Of a DNA stretch of 64,000 bases, positions 1 through 7,776 are shown one piece after another. The DNA is from Ramlibacter humi (GTDB taxonomy: Bacteria; Pseudomonadota; Gammaproteobacteria; Burkholderiales; Burkholderiaceae_C): NCBI RefSeq assembly GCF_004681975.1, contig NZ_SMLK01000010.1, forward strand, positions 1-64,000, read 5' to 3'. Below the pieces are notes generated by a model. The model was given only the letters and a program-made list of their open reading frames with translations, was not told the DNA's origin and ran no database searches. The position numbers and the translations under genes are program-made. Numbering within the stretch: the stretch's first letter is position 1; each line of letters begins with the position of its first letter.

Positions 1-248
1 AGCTGCGCCACTTCCTGGTCGCTCATGGCGCCCACGCGGTCGCGCGCGGCGAGGGGGTCGACGCCCAGCGATTGCAGGCGCGAAGCGGTGTCGGCACGCG
101 CCACCACCTCGAGCACCAGGGCGCGGTCCGTCTGGGCCGTCGCGGGCGCCGCCTTGTCGGCGCCGATCATGCCGGCACCGGCCGTCTGGAACGACAGCGC
201 GAGCAGCGAAACGATCAGGCCGCGGCAGGTCATCTTCTTCAAGTTCAT
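1..248 (-). CDS. PA2779-like exported protein, N-terminal part (runs off left edge)
   Basis: The protein starts at an ATG at 248 and is read for 82 codons before the window ends, so the C-terminus is missing. Residues 1-25 form a signal-peptide-like stretch (MNLKKM, then a hydrophobic core ending near QTAGAG). The following part has the pattern of the PA2779 family: a DRALVLEVVARAD-like helix, then LGVDP, then a conserved MSDQEVAQL-type stretch. Members are small exported proteins of unknown role, usually encoded beside a PA2778-type cysteine peptidase, which would lie outside the window. The family call rests on pattern memory; the exported nature is clear from sequence. Confidence 0.72.
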   Translation of the reverse strand, partial: MNLKKMTCRGLIVSLLALSFQTAGAGMIGADKAAPATAQTDRALVLEVVARADTASRLQSLGVDPLAARDRVGAMSDQEVAQ

Positions 249-441
249 TTTTATTCCTTCGAGTTTATGGAAGCACGCATGGCCTTGGAGGCCCGGTGCA
301 GTGCCGATGGTCGCTGCCGGGCGAATTGAAGCCATCCTGCCCATGCAGTATCGATGAAAACCGCGGGCGCCCCGGGGACCTGCGATCGACAGAGCGCACT
401 GCCCGGCATCGCGTCCCAACGGGTTCGGCGAAAATCGCGCG

Positions 442-1038
442 ATGCTCGAACTCAGCGGACTTCGGCGCCTGCACGTCGGCCCCGTCGATTTGCGCATCGA
501 ATCGGGCGAGTGCGTGAGCGTGCAGGGCCGCTCGGGCAGCGGCAAGACCGTGCTGCTGCGCGCGGTCGCCGACCTGGACCCGCACGAAGGCGATTGCGCG
601 CTCGACGGTGCCGGCTGCTCCGCGATGCCCGCGCCAACCTGGCGAAAGCGGGTGACCTATGTGCCGGCCGATTCCGGCTGGTGGGCCGATCGCATCCGCG
701 ACCACTTCGGCGACCCGGTGCAAGCGCGGTCGCTGTTCCCAGCCGCCGGCCTCTCGCCGGAGGCGATCGATTGGCCCGTCTCGCGTCTTTCCACCGGCGA
801 GCGCCAACGCGTCGCGCTGCTGCGCGCACTCACCCTGGAGGGGCGTGCACTGCTGCTGGACGAGCCGACGTCCGGCCTGGATCTCGAGACGCGCGAGCGG
901 ATCGAATCGCTGCTGCAGGCCCGCATGGCGCGCGGCTGCTCGATCCTGCTCGTGACCCACGATCCCGAGCTGGCGCGCCGCATCGCATCGCGCTCGTTCA
1001 GGATGGAAGCCGGGCAGCTGCGGCCCCTGGAGCCATGA
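442..1038 (+). CDS. fetA: ABC transporter ATP-binding protein, FetA-like
   Basis: A compact 198-residue ATPase. Walker A is GRSGSGKT at residues 29-36, the signature is LSTGE at 116-120, Walker B is ALLLDEP at 136-142, and the switch histidine is in VTHD near 172. It overlaps the next gene by ATGA, so the two are translationally coupled and form one transporter. FetAB (YbbL/YbbM) is described in Escherichia coli as an iron exporter that lessens oxidative stress. The substrate here is inferred from the partner permease. The length (about 200 residues) fits the short ATPases of this family. Confidence 0.85.
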   Translation: MLELSGLRRLHVGPVDLRIESGECVSVQGRSGSGKTVLLRAVADLDPHEGDCALDGAGCSAMPAPTWRKRVTYVPADSGWWADRIRDHFGDPVQARSLFPAAGLSPEAIDWPVSRLSTGERQRVALLRALTLEGRALLLDEPTSGLDLETRERIESLLQARMARGCSILLVTHDPELARRIASRSFRMEAGQLRPLEP

Positions 1039-1823
1039 ACGAAGCGCCGCTGTCCTACGGGACGCTCGGCATCGCCGCGCTGCTGGTCGTGGCCAATGCG
1101 GCGCTGTCGCTGCGGCTGCAGCTGGGCGTGGGCCGCTCGCTTCTCATCGCCGGCGCGCGGACGGCCGTGCAACTGCTTTTCGTCGGGCTCGTGCTCCGGA
1201 CGGTGTTCGCGCTGGGCTCGCCCTGGCTCGTGTCGGCGGTGCTGCTCGCCATGCTGGCCAGCGCGGCGTGGGAAACCATGTCGCGCCAGCAACGCCGCTT
1301 CGCGGGCCACTGGGGCTACTCGGTCGGCGCCGGAACGATCGCCGTGGCGACGCTTCCCGTCACCGCGCTGGCGATCGCGCTGCTGCACCCGGTACCGTGG
1401 TACGACCCGCGCTTCGCCGTCCCGATGTTCGGCATCATCCTCGGCAACGCGATGAGCGGCATCAGCGTGACGCTGAACTCCTTCAACACGGCCGTCGTGC
1501 GCGAGCAGCGGGCGATCGAGGCCAGGCTGGCATTGGGCGCGACGCGCGACGAGGCCCTCGGCGGCGTGCGTGCCGCCGCGCTGAGAAGCGGGATCATCCC
1601 CGTGATCAACCAGATGTCCGCGGCCGGGATCATCACGTTGCCCGGCATGATGACCGGCCAGGTGCTCGCCGGCATGTCGCCGTTCGACGCGGCGAAGTAC
1701 CAGATCTTCGTGCTCTTCCTGCTGGCCGGCGCCACCGGCTTCGGCGCCGCTTTCGCGGTGCTGCTGGCGACGCGCCGGGCGACGGATGCGCGGCATCGGT
1801 TGAGGCTGGACCGCTTCGCCTGA
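1035..1823 (+). CDS. fetB: ABC transporter permease, FetB/YbbM family
   Basis: A 262-residue polytopic membrane protein of the UPF0014/FetB family. It has about seven hydrophobic segments, including AALLVVANAALSL near the N-terminus and VLFLLAGATGFGAAFAV near the C-terminus. Family-typical motifs are ARTAVQLLFVG, PMFGIILGNAMSG (about residue 135) and LPGMMTGQVLAG (about 200). The start ATG overlaps the fetA stop. Together with FetA it should form an inner-membrane exporter, probably for iron; the metal is known for E. coli FetAB and only inferred here. Confidence 0.88.
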   Translation: MNEAPLSYGTLGIAALLVVANAALSLRLQLGVGRSLLIAGARTAVQLLFVGLVLRTVFALGSPWLVSAVLLAMLASAAWETMSRQQRRFAGHWGYSVGAGTIAVATLPVTALAIALLHPVPWYDPRFAVPMFGIILGNAMSGISVTLNSFNTAVVREQRAIEARLALGATRDEALGGVRAAALRSGIIPVINQMSAAGIITLPGMMTGQVLAGMSPFDAAKYQIFVLFLLAGATGFGAAFAVLLATRRATDARHRLRLDRFA

Positions 1824-1852
1824 GGCGCGGCTCCCGGCTTCTCGCCTGGAGG

Positions 1853-2185
1853 TCAAGGCGACCGGTGAAGCCGGGGGGCGGACAGGTCCTGGATCGCGTC
1901 GGCCAGCGCCTGGTCGACATTCCTCCAGCGGCCAGCCAGTTGCGATTCGGCGAGCGCCTCTTGCAGCGATCGCAGTTCGCGAACGGACGGGGCAACCTTC
2001 ATTTGCGCGATGGCGGCATCGGGATTGCCCGCGCGGAGCAATCCGATCACCTTGTCGTGCCAACGCGCGGATCGGGCCAAGAACATTCCTTGCGAAAAGA
2101 TGGATGGTCCGGATTGTCTTTCATCGGCCAGATCCAGCGGGACCTGAAGCAGGCAGAGCTTTTCGGCTGCCTCGGCGAAGGGCAA
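1853..2185 (-). CDS. hypothetical protein, start uncertain
   Basis: No family is recognised. The frame is open for 110 codons from a TTG at 2185, and the C-terminal 60 residues have convincing protein-like composition (helical, alternating Leu/Ala with charged residues, such as WHDKVIGLLRAGNPDAA). There is no ribosome-binding site before the TTG, and the internal ATG at about 2085 has an AAGG too close to it. The gene may begin internally or be the surviving end of a longer gene. It is convergent with fetB, 30 bases away. Treat it as a probable but unproven gene. Confidence 0.45.
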   Translation of the reverse strand: MPFAEAAEKLCLLQVPLDLADERQSGPSIFSQGMFLARSARWHDKVIGLLRAGNPDAAIAQMKVAPSVRELRSLQEALAESQLAGRWRNVDQALADAIQDLSAPRLHRSP

Positions 2186-2191
2186 AAAAAT

Positions 2192-2204
2192 ATCGTGTCA
2201 CGAT
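2192..2204. promoter_or_regulatory. dyad ATCGTG-T-CACGAT flanked by A and T tracts
   Basis: A perfect inverted repeat with 6-base arms around one base, preceded by a run of seven A (2184-2190) and followed by a T run (2206-2211). It lies between two divergent reading frames, 77 bases before the SPW gene. It could be an operator or a weak bidirectional terminator; the sequence does not decide. Confidence 0.3.
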
Positions 2205-2280
2205 CTTTTTTCTCCCGCCGAGCCACCATTCCGCTTCCAATCGTCTTACCCTGGGAGTCCATCTTTCAAGGAGTGACGAC

Positions 2281-2655
2281 ATGGCACATCGAACCGCGAA
2301 CAAGCGTTGGCAGGACTGGCTCACCCTGCTGCTCGGCATCTGGCTTTTCGTGTCACCGTGGCTGCTCGGCTTCCGCGCCGAACTGCCGAACCAGAGCTGG
2401 AACTTCTTCGTCATCGGCGCGGCGTTCTTCGTGTTTTCGATCGCCGCCCTGAATATGCGCAGCCTGTGGGAGGAGTGGGTCAACCTTGCGCTCGGGATCT
2501 GGATGGTCGTCTCGCCCTGGGTCCTGAGGTACAGCGGCAACGTGTCCGCGCGTGACGACGCCATGGCCGCCGGCATCGTCGCCGTGGTGCTGACGGTCTG
2601 GTCGCTGGTCCTGACGCACGAGCTGGACCGCGAAGAACACCGAGCCGCGGCTTAG
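2281..2655 (+). CDS. SPW repeat membrane protein
   Basis: A 124-residue inner-membrane protein with two tandem SPW repeats, each a pair of transmembrane helices. The signature occurs as FVSPWLLGF (about residues 22-30) and VVSPWVLRY (about 80-88), each preceded by a W-x-x-L/A-LGIW helix. The start ATG has a good AAGGAG site 8 bases upstream, so the in-frame extension back to 2104 is not used. The function of SPW proteins is unknown; they are small four-helix membrane proteins. The gene stands alone. Confidence 0.9.
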   Translation: MAHRTANKRWQDWLTLLLGIWLFVSPWLLGFRAELPNQSWNFFVIGAAFFVFSIAALNMRSLWEEWVNLALGIWMVVSPWVLRYSGNVSARDDAMAAGIVAVVLTVWSLVLTHELDREEHRAAA

Positions 2656-2729
2656 GCCGCGGAGGCAGCCGGGAACCCTGCCACTGGGCACCCGGCACGC
2701 AAGCCTGGCGGCCTGCCGGTGCAGGCCGG

Positions 2730-3002
2730 TCAGGCTGCGTGCAGGTGCTTGCCGACCAGTCCGGTCATCTCGAACATCGTGACCTCACCCTTGCCCATCA
2801 CGGCCTTGAGCTTGTCGTCGCAAAGGATGTTCCGCTTGTTCGCGGGGTTCTGCAGGTTGTGGGCCTTGATGTATTCCCAGAGGCGCTTGGTGGCTTCGGT
2901 GCGTGGCACAGCCTCGGGGCCGATCACGGCTGCCAGCTCGGGGCTGGGCTTCAGCGCCTTCATGAAGGCGGAGTTCTTCTTGGACGTTTCGGGTTGGGTC
3001 AT
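2730..3002 (-). CDS. SWIB/MDM2 domain protein
   Basis: A 90-residue protein made almost entirely of one SWIB domain (about residues 12-86). Visible family features are [26 protein letters not shown] and [15 protein letters not shown]. Stand-alone SWIB proteins occur in many bacteria (chlamydiae, proteobacteria) and resemble the domain of the eukaryotic SWI/SNF subunit; a chromatin or topoisomerase link has been suggested but the bacterial role is unsettled. The ATG at 3002 was chosen because the domain starts soon after it and the upstream extension is not SWIB-like. A GCCTGC/GCAGGC hairpin follows the stop without a T run. Confidence 0.92.
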   Translation of the reverse strand: MTQPETSKKNSAFMKALKPSPELAAVIGPEAVPRTEATKRLWEYIKAHNLQNPANKRNILCDDKLKAVMGKGEVTMFEMTGLVGKHLHAA

Positions 3003-3077
3003 GCAGTTGGTCCGGTTAAAGGCCGGCAGCATACCCCCGCCTCGCTCAAGCACGTCCGTCCAGGCCGGACGGATGTG

Positions 3078-3187
3078 CTAGGCAGACCGGGCGGCCGGTG
3101 GTTCCACAAGCTGCCCGGGTGGCGGTCCCAGCGCATCGAACCTTTCGCGCAGCCAGGCCTGCACGGCCGGCGAGAACTGCTTGCGAT
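3078..3187 (-). pseudogene. possible 5'-truncated antisense remnant (about 36 codons)
   Basis: On the minus strand the 36 codons before a TAG at 3080-3078 read like part of a real protein ([19 protein letters not shown]). They recall the first residues of Lhr-type DEAD/DEAH helicases, but the match is from memory and short. The protein-like part ends where the alcohol dehydrogenase remnant begins on the other strand, as if both were cut at one old junction. Low confidence. Confidence 0.25.
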
Positions 3188-3433
3188 GCCCCTGAAGTCC
3201 AAAAGGCTGTCGCTGCATTGGGAGCTGATGTTCACGCGGTCGATGTTCGAGACACCGGACATGGTGCGCCAGCACGAGCTGCTGGCGCGGGTGTCCAGCC
3301 TGGTGGACGAAGGCGTGCTGCGCACGACCGCGGGCGAGAGCTTCGCCGCATCACGCCCGCCAACCTGCAACGCGCGCACGCGTTCCTTGAAAGCCACCGG
3401 GCCAAGGGCAAGGTGGTGCTGGAAGGTTTCTGA
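3186..3433 (+). pseudogene. C-terminal remnant of zinc-type alcohol dehydrogenase, frameshifted
   Basis: The translation from 3186 gives the typical C-terminus of zinc-binding alcohol dehydrogenase/quinone oxidoreductase proteins: [19 protein letters not shown], then a helix ending [10 protein letters not shown]. After GESF at about 3344 the frame changes and the family sequence continues in the next frame as [16 protein letters not shown] and ends GKVVLEGF at the stop. The bases TTCGCCGCATC should read TTCGGCCGCATC, so one G is missing. The catalytic and nucleotide-binding parts, about 260 residues, are absent. This is a dead gene end, not a functional enzyme. Confidence 0.85.
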
Positions 3434-3516
3434 GGCGGCGGGAACTCGCGCTCCTGCATCCGCAGGATGCCTGCCACGCCGCAGAATGCGTCGACCCGCC
3501 GCTTTCGACGCCCTGC

Positions 3517-4305
3517 ATGCGCCCCATCGCCCGAACCTTCTGTGCCCTGGTACTGGCCTGCGCGGCGCTGCATGCGGTGGCGCAGACTGTGACGGGGCGG
3601 CCCGAACCCACTTTGCGCGGCGACTACTCGGAGCTGAAGCCCTCGCTGATGGCGTTGAAGGACTGCGAAGCGGAAGTCGAGCGCGAAGCCGCCGAAAGGC
3701 CGAAAGGGCGGGCGCCGTCCGCCCAGGCGCGCGCCCAATCGGTGAACGAGTGCGAAGCCACGAATGCGAAGTGGCGCGATTTGAACGCCGAAGAGGTGGC
3801 CCGCGTGCGCACGCAGAATGCCCGCCGCGCAGCCGACGCGCAGAAGGCCGGTGCGCGGCTGCAGGAGGAAAAGGCGGTCTTCCAGGCCGAGGAGGCTGAG
3901 GTGGCGCGCCTTCTGGCGGACTGGCTGCCCAAGGTGGACTCGAGCTACCGCCGCGACGGCTTGTCCATGCTGGCCGACAACGCGCACCTGCTGGTCGGCG
4001 GCACGGTCGCGGGGCCGTTCCGGCTGATCGAGCGGCAGTCGGCGGGTTCCGCGGTGGCGGCGTACGGCGGTGCCTACCTGCGCATCGAAGGCATCCCGCC
4101 GCAGCTGCCCTTGTTCTCGAGCCGTTCCTTCGTGATGATCGGCAAGGTCACCGAAGTCGTGCGCCTGTCCGAGTTCTGGGATCGGCCCGTGGCCAAGGTG
4201 CAATGGCTGGCCGGCGGCGACTGCGCGATCGAAGGAAGTGCCGCCGCGCGCGCCGGCCTGGGCTGCCTGCCGTGGCAGGGACTCCGCAGGCGGTTGCCGC
4301 AGTAG
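3517..4305 (+). CDS. exported coiled-coil protein of unknown function
   Basis: A 262-residue protein with a clear signal peptide (residues 1-22, cleavage after HAVAQ). Residues 45-135 are rich in Glu, Ala and Arg and look like a long helix or coiled coil, with two cysteines about 28 residues apart. The C-terminal half (about 145-262) is more globular, with an [10 protein letters not shown] segment and a late cysteine pair. No family is recognised. It probably works in the periplasm. It ends 11 bases before the convergent deacetylase gene. Confidence 0.75.
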   Translation: MRPIARTFCALVLACAALHAVAQTVTGRPEPTLRGDYSELKPSLMALKDCEAEVEREAAERPKGRAPSAQARAQSVNECEATNAKWRDLNAEEVARVRTQNARRAADAQKAGARLQEEKAVFQAEEAEVARLLADWLPKVDSSYRRDGLSMLADNAHLLVGGTVAGPFRLIERQSAGSAVAAYGGAYLRIEGIPPQLPLFSSRSFVMIGKVTEVVRLSEFWDRPVAKVQWLAGGDCAIEGSAAARAGLGCLPWQGLRRRLPQ

Positions 4306-4316
4306 GCGCCGGCGGG

Positions 4317-5177
4317 CTAGAGCCGCGAGTCCCCGACGGTGTCCGCCATCTGCCCCCACGCACTGTCTTCGGGGAATCTCAATGGCGGGTGCTGGGCCGG
4401 ATTCGCGCCGGCCACGCGTGTGCCGCGAGACGCTTCCCACCTGCGAATGCCTGTCGTGACCCTCGCCACCAGGACGGGCAGGTTGGTGTGAAGCTCGATC
4501 GAAATGCGTGGAAGCCGCATCGGATCGTCCCGGCCGGGATGCGCCCGCGAACTGACAGTGGTGGTGGCGTTGACATAGCCCGCCCGGCGCGCCATCTCGG
4601 CGTGCTCCGCCCTGTGCTCTCCGTAGGGGTAGCAGAAGCTGCGCACCGGGACGCCCAGCGAGTCTTCGAGCTCCCGCTTGCTGCCTTCGATCTCCGAACG
4701 CGCAGTGGCCGCATCGCACCGGCACAGGTGAACATGGTGGCGGGTGTGCGCACCGACTTCCATGCCCGCCGCTATCCATCCGCGCAGGTGGTCGACCCCC
4801 ATCAATGGGGCCGGCACGGCGCCCTGATCGTGGTCCCATGCATTGGTCCCGCCGATTTGCGCGCTCACCACGAAGGTGGTCGCGGTGAAGCCCAGCTCCA
4901 GCAAGGTGGGCAGCGCGCGTTCGTAGGTGTTCAGGTAGCCATCGTCCAGGGTGATGCCGAACACCTTGCCGCTCTGCCTGCCCGCCAGGTAGGGCTCCAG
5001 GTCACGGATCGAAAGTCCTCGCCAGCCCAGCAGCTTCAGCGCCCGCAGTTGCAGCGCGAATCGCCAGCCTGGAAGGAAGAGCGACCTGACAGGCGTGCCG
5101 CGCCGGGGCGCGGGCGCGATCTGGTGGTAGGCCAGGATCGCGATGGGGCGGGTGTTCGCTTGCGTCAGGTGTTCCAT
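4317..5177 (-). CDS. polysaccharide deacetylase (NodB homology)
   Basis: A 286-residue carbohydrate esterase family 4 type protein. The N-terminal AYHQI motif (about residue 16) is typical. Motif 1 is TLDDGY (DD at 78-79), motif 2 is HTRHH with metal-binding His 144 and His 148, and a CYPYGEH stretch (about 200) matches the RFFRPPYG-type motif 3. Members remove N-acetyl groups from cell-wall or exopolysaccharide sugars using a divalent metal. No signal peptide is visible, so it may be cytoplasmic or membrane-associated. The next gene on the strand starts 370 bases upstream, with another gene between them. Confidence 0.88.
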   Translation of the reverse strand: MEHLTQANTRPIAILAYHQIAPAPRRGTPVRSLFLPGWRFALQLRALKLLGWRGLSIRDLEPYLAGRQSGKVFGITLDDGYLNTYERALPTLLELGFTATTFVVSAQIGGTNAWDHDQGAVPAPLMGVDHLRGWIAAGMEVGAHTRHHVHLCRCDAATARSEIEGSKRELEDSLGVPVRSFCYPYGEHRAEHAEMARRAGYVNATTTVSSRAHPGRDDPMRLPRISIELHTNLPVLVARVTTGIRRWEASRGTRVAGANPAQHPPLRFPEDSAWGQMADTVGDSRL

Positions 5178-5193
5178 GGTGGCGCGCGGGCCG

Positions 5194-5547
5194 CTAGGAC
5201 ACTGTCAGGGCGAGTTCCGCCAACGCCTCGTACGCATCGAGCAGTTCGAGGACCGCTTGCGAGGTCAGCGAATCGGTCACCCCGCAGCCGTCCTCGTACG
5301 CGCCTTCGAAGGGCAGCTTGAACGGCATTCCCTCCGATGCGCGCATCGCGACGAAACGCGTGTCAGCCCCGTCGGGGCAGTCGGCCAGCGCCAGCTCGAT
5401 CCCGCTGCGCAGGACGATCCAGAGCGAATGGATGCCCCTGCGATTGTCGTACGTGACCGGATCGACCATGGCGCTGGGAATCCGGGACTGGATGGCAGAC
5501 GCCATGGCTTCAAGGAGTTGCTTGCGCAAGGCAGTGTTGGCGGCCAT
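5194..5547 (-). CDS. hypothetical protein (117 aa)
   Basis: No family is recognised. The protein is soluble, with an N-terminal amphipathic helix (residues 1-25), a beta-rich middle (HSLWIVLRSGIELALAD) and a C-terminal helix (TSQAVLELLDAYEALAELAL). It lies 16 bases before the polysaccharide deacetylase gene on the same strand, so the two are probably co-transcribed. Composition and codon use are normal for the window. Confidence 0.7.
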   Translation of the reverse strand: MAANTALRKQLLEAMASAIQSRIPSAMVDPVTYDNRRGIHSLWIVLRSGIELALADCPDGADTRFVAMRASEGMPFKLPFEGAYEDGCGVTDSLTSQAVLELLDAYEALAELALTVS

Positions 5548-6050
5548 CTTCTTGTCTCCGTTGCTGATCGAACACGGGAAAGTCTAGATAGCACCCTGTG
5601 CAGGGTCCATTTCGTTAGGGAACATTGCGCCGCAGGCATTGATGCAGTGGTCGCTGCCGCAATACTCACTTCTCGATCGGGTAGTCGATTGCGTCGAGCG
5701 CGCAGGGGGCATGCCAGAAATCCATCCTGAGTGACGGCGATTTCGGGAAGCTAATCGCTTCGTTCCGCTTTGGGAAATTCATTCGGCGTGATGCTCTCAA
5801 GGCATCGGGAACCGCGCGAAAGATCCCCCGGTGCCGCGCGAGTGAAGGGGATGGCGTGTCTGCTTCCTGCCAGGAGCAGACTCGGGCGCAGGCGCAGGCG
5901 CAGGCGCAGGCGCAGGTGTTGCAGCCGAACCACCCATGCGTTCCGGGGCTTCTCAGCCTTCGCGCGGCACGTGCGCGGCGATCTCCGTAGCCTTGCAGCG
6001 GAACAGCCTGTCACCACGGTGCGGGACCACCCCGCGCTCGCATCCCGCCC
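5548..6050. other. intergenic region (503 bases)
   Basis: No supported gene. It holds a small dyad, ACCCTG-TG-CAGGGT (5593-5606), 46 bases upstream of the start at 5547, which could be an operator for that gene, and a short hexamer repeat at 5887-5917. Frames open through this region have unlikely composition. Base composition is a little less GC-rich than the flanking genes. Confidence 0.5.
5887..5917. repeat. short tandem hexamer repeat (GCAGGC type)
   Basis: About five copies of a GCAGGC hexamer stand in direct tandem. The array is about 30 bases long, lies in non-coding DNA between 5548 and 6050, and has no spacers. It is a simple microsatellite. Confidence 0.75.
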
Positions 6051-6497
6051 ATGATGTCACCCGTCTCCCGCCGCGTTCTCCAAGCCGTCCTGTATGAAGC
6101 GATCGCCATCGCAGTCGTGGGACCCGCGTTGGGCTTCGCCTTCGACCAGCCGAAAGCCTCCACCTTCGGGCTGGCCGTCGTGCTGTCCACCATCGCGCTG
6201 GCGTGGAACTACGTTTTCAACTGGATCTTCGAGCTTTGGGAAGCGCGGCAAGCCGTGCCCGGGCGCTCGTTCGCGAGGCGGCTTGCGCACGGCGCCGGGT
6301 TCGAGGGGGGCCTGGTGGTCATCCTCGTTCCGGTCATGTCGCTCTGGCTCGGCATTTCCCCGGCGGCGGCGTTCGTGGCCAACCTGGCGCTTCTCGTGTT
6401 CTTCTTCGTCTACGCCATCGCGTTCACGTGGGCGTTCGACCGGGTTTTCGGGCTGCCCGCCTCGGCAGCGAAGAATCCCGGGGCTGCCGACGCTTGA
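6051..6497 (+). CDS. PACE-family multidrug/biocide efflux protein
   Basis: A 148-residue membrane protein with four hydrophobic segments arranged as two repeats (bacterial transmembrane pair). Each repeat ends with a W-N-Y/A-F followed by a helix: AWNYVFNWIFELWEAR (about 48-63) and a TWAFDRVFG stretch (about 128-136). These are marks of the PACE family, whose founder AceI exports chlorhexidine and may naturally export short diamines. Two adjacent ATG codons (6051, 6054) could start it. It stands alone, with 100 bases to the next gene. Confidence 0.88.
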   Translation: MMSPVSRRVLQAVLYEAIAIAVVGPALGFAFDQPKASTFGLAVVLSTIALAWNYVFNWIFELWEARQAVPGRSFARRLAHGAGFEGGLVVILVPVMSLWLGISPAAAFVANLALLVFFFVYAIAFTWAFDRVFGLPASAAKNPGAADA

Positions 6498-6573
6498 GCA
6501 AAGTGCGCGAGCACTGCGCCGCACGCATTGCCTCTAGAATTTCACGCACCTCGGATGTCCGAGGCAGTCACTG

Positions 6574-7011
6574 ATGGAATCCATGGCAACTGCTAAGAAG
6601 GCCAAGCCGGCCACCAAGAAATCGACCCCCGCGCGCGGCAGCGCGAAGACCACGGCGAAGGCCGCGAAGGCTGCGAAGCCCTCGGCGGCCCCGATGAAGC
6701 CGATCAAGGAAGCGCTCAACAAGACCGGCCTGGTGAATCACCTGTCCCAGTCGTCGGGCGTCGAGCCCAAGGCCGTCAAGGCCGTGATGGCCGCGCTGGA
6801 AGGCGCGGTCCTCGCGTCCGTCAACAAGAAGGGCGCCGGTGCGTTCGTCCTGCCCGGGCTGCTGAAGGTCACCGCCATCGCGGTTCCGGCCAAGAAGGCC
6901 CGCAAGGGGATCAACCCCTTCACGAAGGAAGAGACCGTGTTCAAGGCCAAGCCCGCGACCACGAAGCTGAAGGTCCGTCCGCTGAAGAAGCTGAAGGACG
7001 CTGCGCTCTGA
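6574..7011 (+). CDS. HU-family DNA-binding protein with histone-like Lys/Ala tail
   Basis: A 145-residue protein. Residues 1-45 are a Lys/Ala/Pro-rich tail like eukaryotic histone H1. Residues 46-145 match the HU/IHF fold: a helix (IKEALNKTGLVNHLSQ), a second helix (KAVKAVMAALEGAV), then GAGAFVLPGLLKV and the DNA-arm region KKARKGINPFTKEE. Such proteins compact DNA and are common in Burkholderiales. A second in-frame ATG at 6583 is an equally good start. A strong hairpin terminator follows at 7033, so it is a single-gene transcript. Confidence 0.92.
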   Translation: MESMATAKKAKPATKKSTPARGSAKTTAKAAKAAKPSAAPMKPIKEALNKTGLVNHLSQSSGVEPKAVKAVMAALEGAVLASVNKKGAGAFVLPGLLKVTAIAVPAKKARKGINPFTKEETVFKAKPATTKLKVRPLKKLKDAAL

Positions 7012-7032
7012 TCCTCCCGCCGGGGATCGAGG

Positions 7033-7057
7033 ACGGCCGCCGCGAGCGGCCGTTTTT
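7033..7057 (+). terminator. rho-independent terminator after HU gene
   Basis: An 8-base perfect stem ACGGCCGC/GCGGCCGT with a 5-base loop, followed by a run of five T. It starts 21 bases after the HU stop codon. Confidence 0.9.
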
Positions 7058-7066
7058 CATTCCCCT

Positions 7067-7384
7067 TCAGCGGAGACCATCCACGGGCTTCAGCAACGCC
7101 GGAACGACTTGCGCACGCTCGGCGGGAGTGCCGGGCAAAGCCGAAACGTCATCGCGCTCGTCAATGACCTCGACGCGAGTGATCCTGTTGAAGTCGTTGC
7201 GGTGATACCGCACCGTTCCGACGTAAACCGCGCGGGCACCGGCGGGCACATCGAAGTAAAGGCCACCCGGAAACACAAGGCGTTCCTGGCGAACGACGTC
7301 CAGGTACGCGACCGCGCCGTGCAGGTAGGGGCGCACGTCCCCACCCTTGCTCCCGGCCGGCAACGGCCGAAAAACGATAATCAC
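7067..7384 (-). CDS. hypothetical protein (105 aa), GTG start
   Basis: No firm family. The sequence opens with IIVFRPLP, then GAVAYLDVV, then a glycine turn leading to YFDVPAGARAVYVG and RVEVIDERDDV. This beta-rich pattern resembles DUF2846-type lipoprotein domains but lacks a signal peptide, so it could be a 5'-truncated relative. The GTG at 7384 has no good ribosome-binding site. It converges on the HU gene and is divergent from the small gene at 7429. Confidence 0.6.
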   Translation of the reverse strand: MIIVFRPLPAGSKGGDVRPYLHGAVAYLDVVRQERLVFPGGLYFDVPAGARAVYVGTVRYHRNDFNRITRVEVIDERDDVSALPGTPAERAQVVPALLKPVDGLR

Positions 7385-7428
7385 GGGTTACCCAGTGCAC
7401 TTCGCAGCATCCACTGCGCCCCCGCCCC

Positions 7429-7728
7429 ATGCCGTTCACGCTGTCCCACAAAGTCCTTGATGAGATCCTCCAGAAGCGCGGCGTGCGGCCGACAGACCTG
7501 GCGGCGATCGACCGCTTGTTCGGTGGCGCGGACGGCTATTACTGGTACCACACGATGCGGCACATGTGCCCGAAGCAGGAAGTCATCGTGTATGCCAGCC
7601 TGGAGGAAGTGCGGTCCGCGCTCCAGGATCACGAGAACGAGACTGCCGCTGAAGATGAAGTGAAGCCTCAGCAGCTGAAGGAATCCCACCTCGCCGCCAT
7701 CGCGGCGCTTTTGTCCTCCGCGGGATAG
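7429..7728 (+). CDS. hypothetical protein (99 aa)
   Basis: No family is recognised. The N-terminal 60 residues look folded (SHKVLDEILQKRGV, then DGYYWYHTMRHMCP with an aromatic-His cluster). The C-terminus is charged and helical. There is no signal peptide. It stands alone between divergent and convergent neighbours in an accessory-looking stretch. Confidence 0.6.
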   Translation: MPFTLSHKVLDEILQKRGVRPTDLAAIDRLFGGADGYYWYHTMRHMCPKQEVIVYASLEEVRSALQDHENETAAEDEVKPQQLKESHLAAIAALLSSAG

Positions 7729-7776
7729 CTGCCGGTCATGGCTCCTGTGAGTCTCAGGTGACCGGCATGTCAGACC

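Noticed and set aside
5887-5917. Possible CRISPR-like repeat
   Set aside because: It is a continuous hexamer array of about 30 bases with no spacers.
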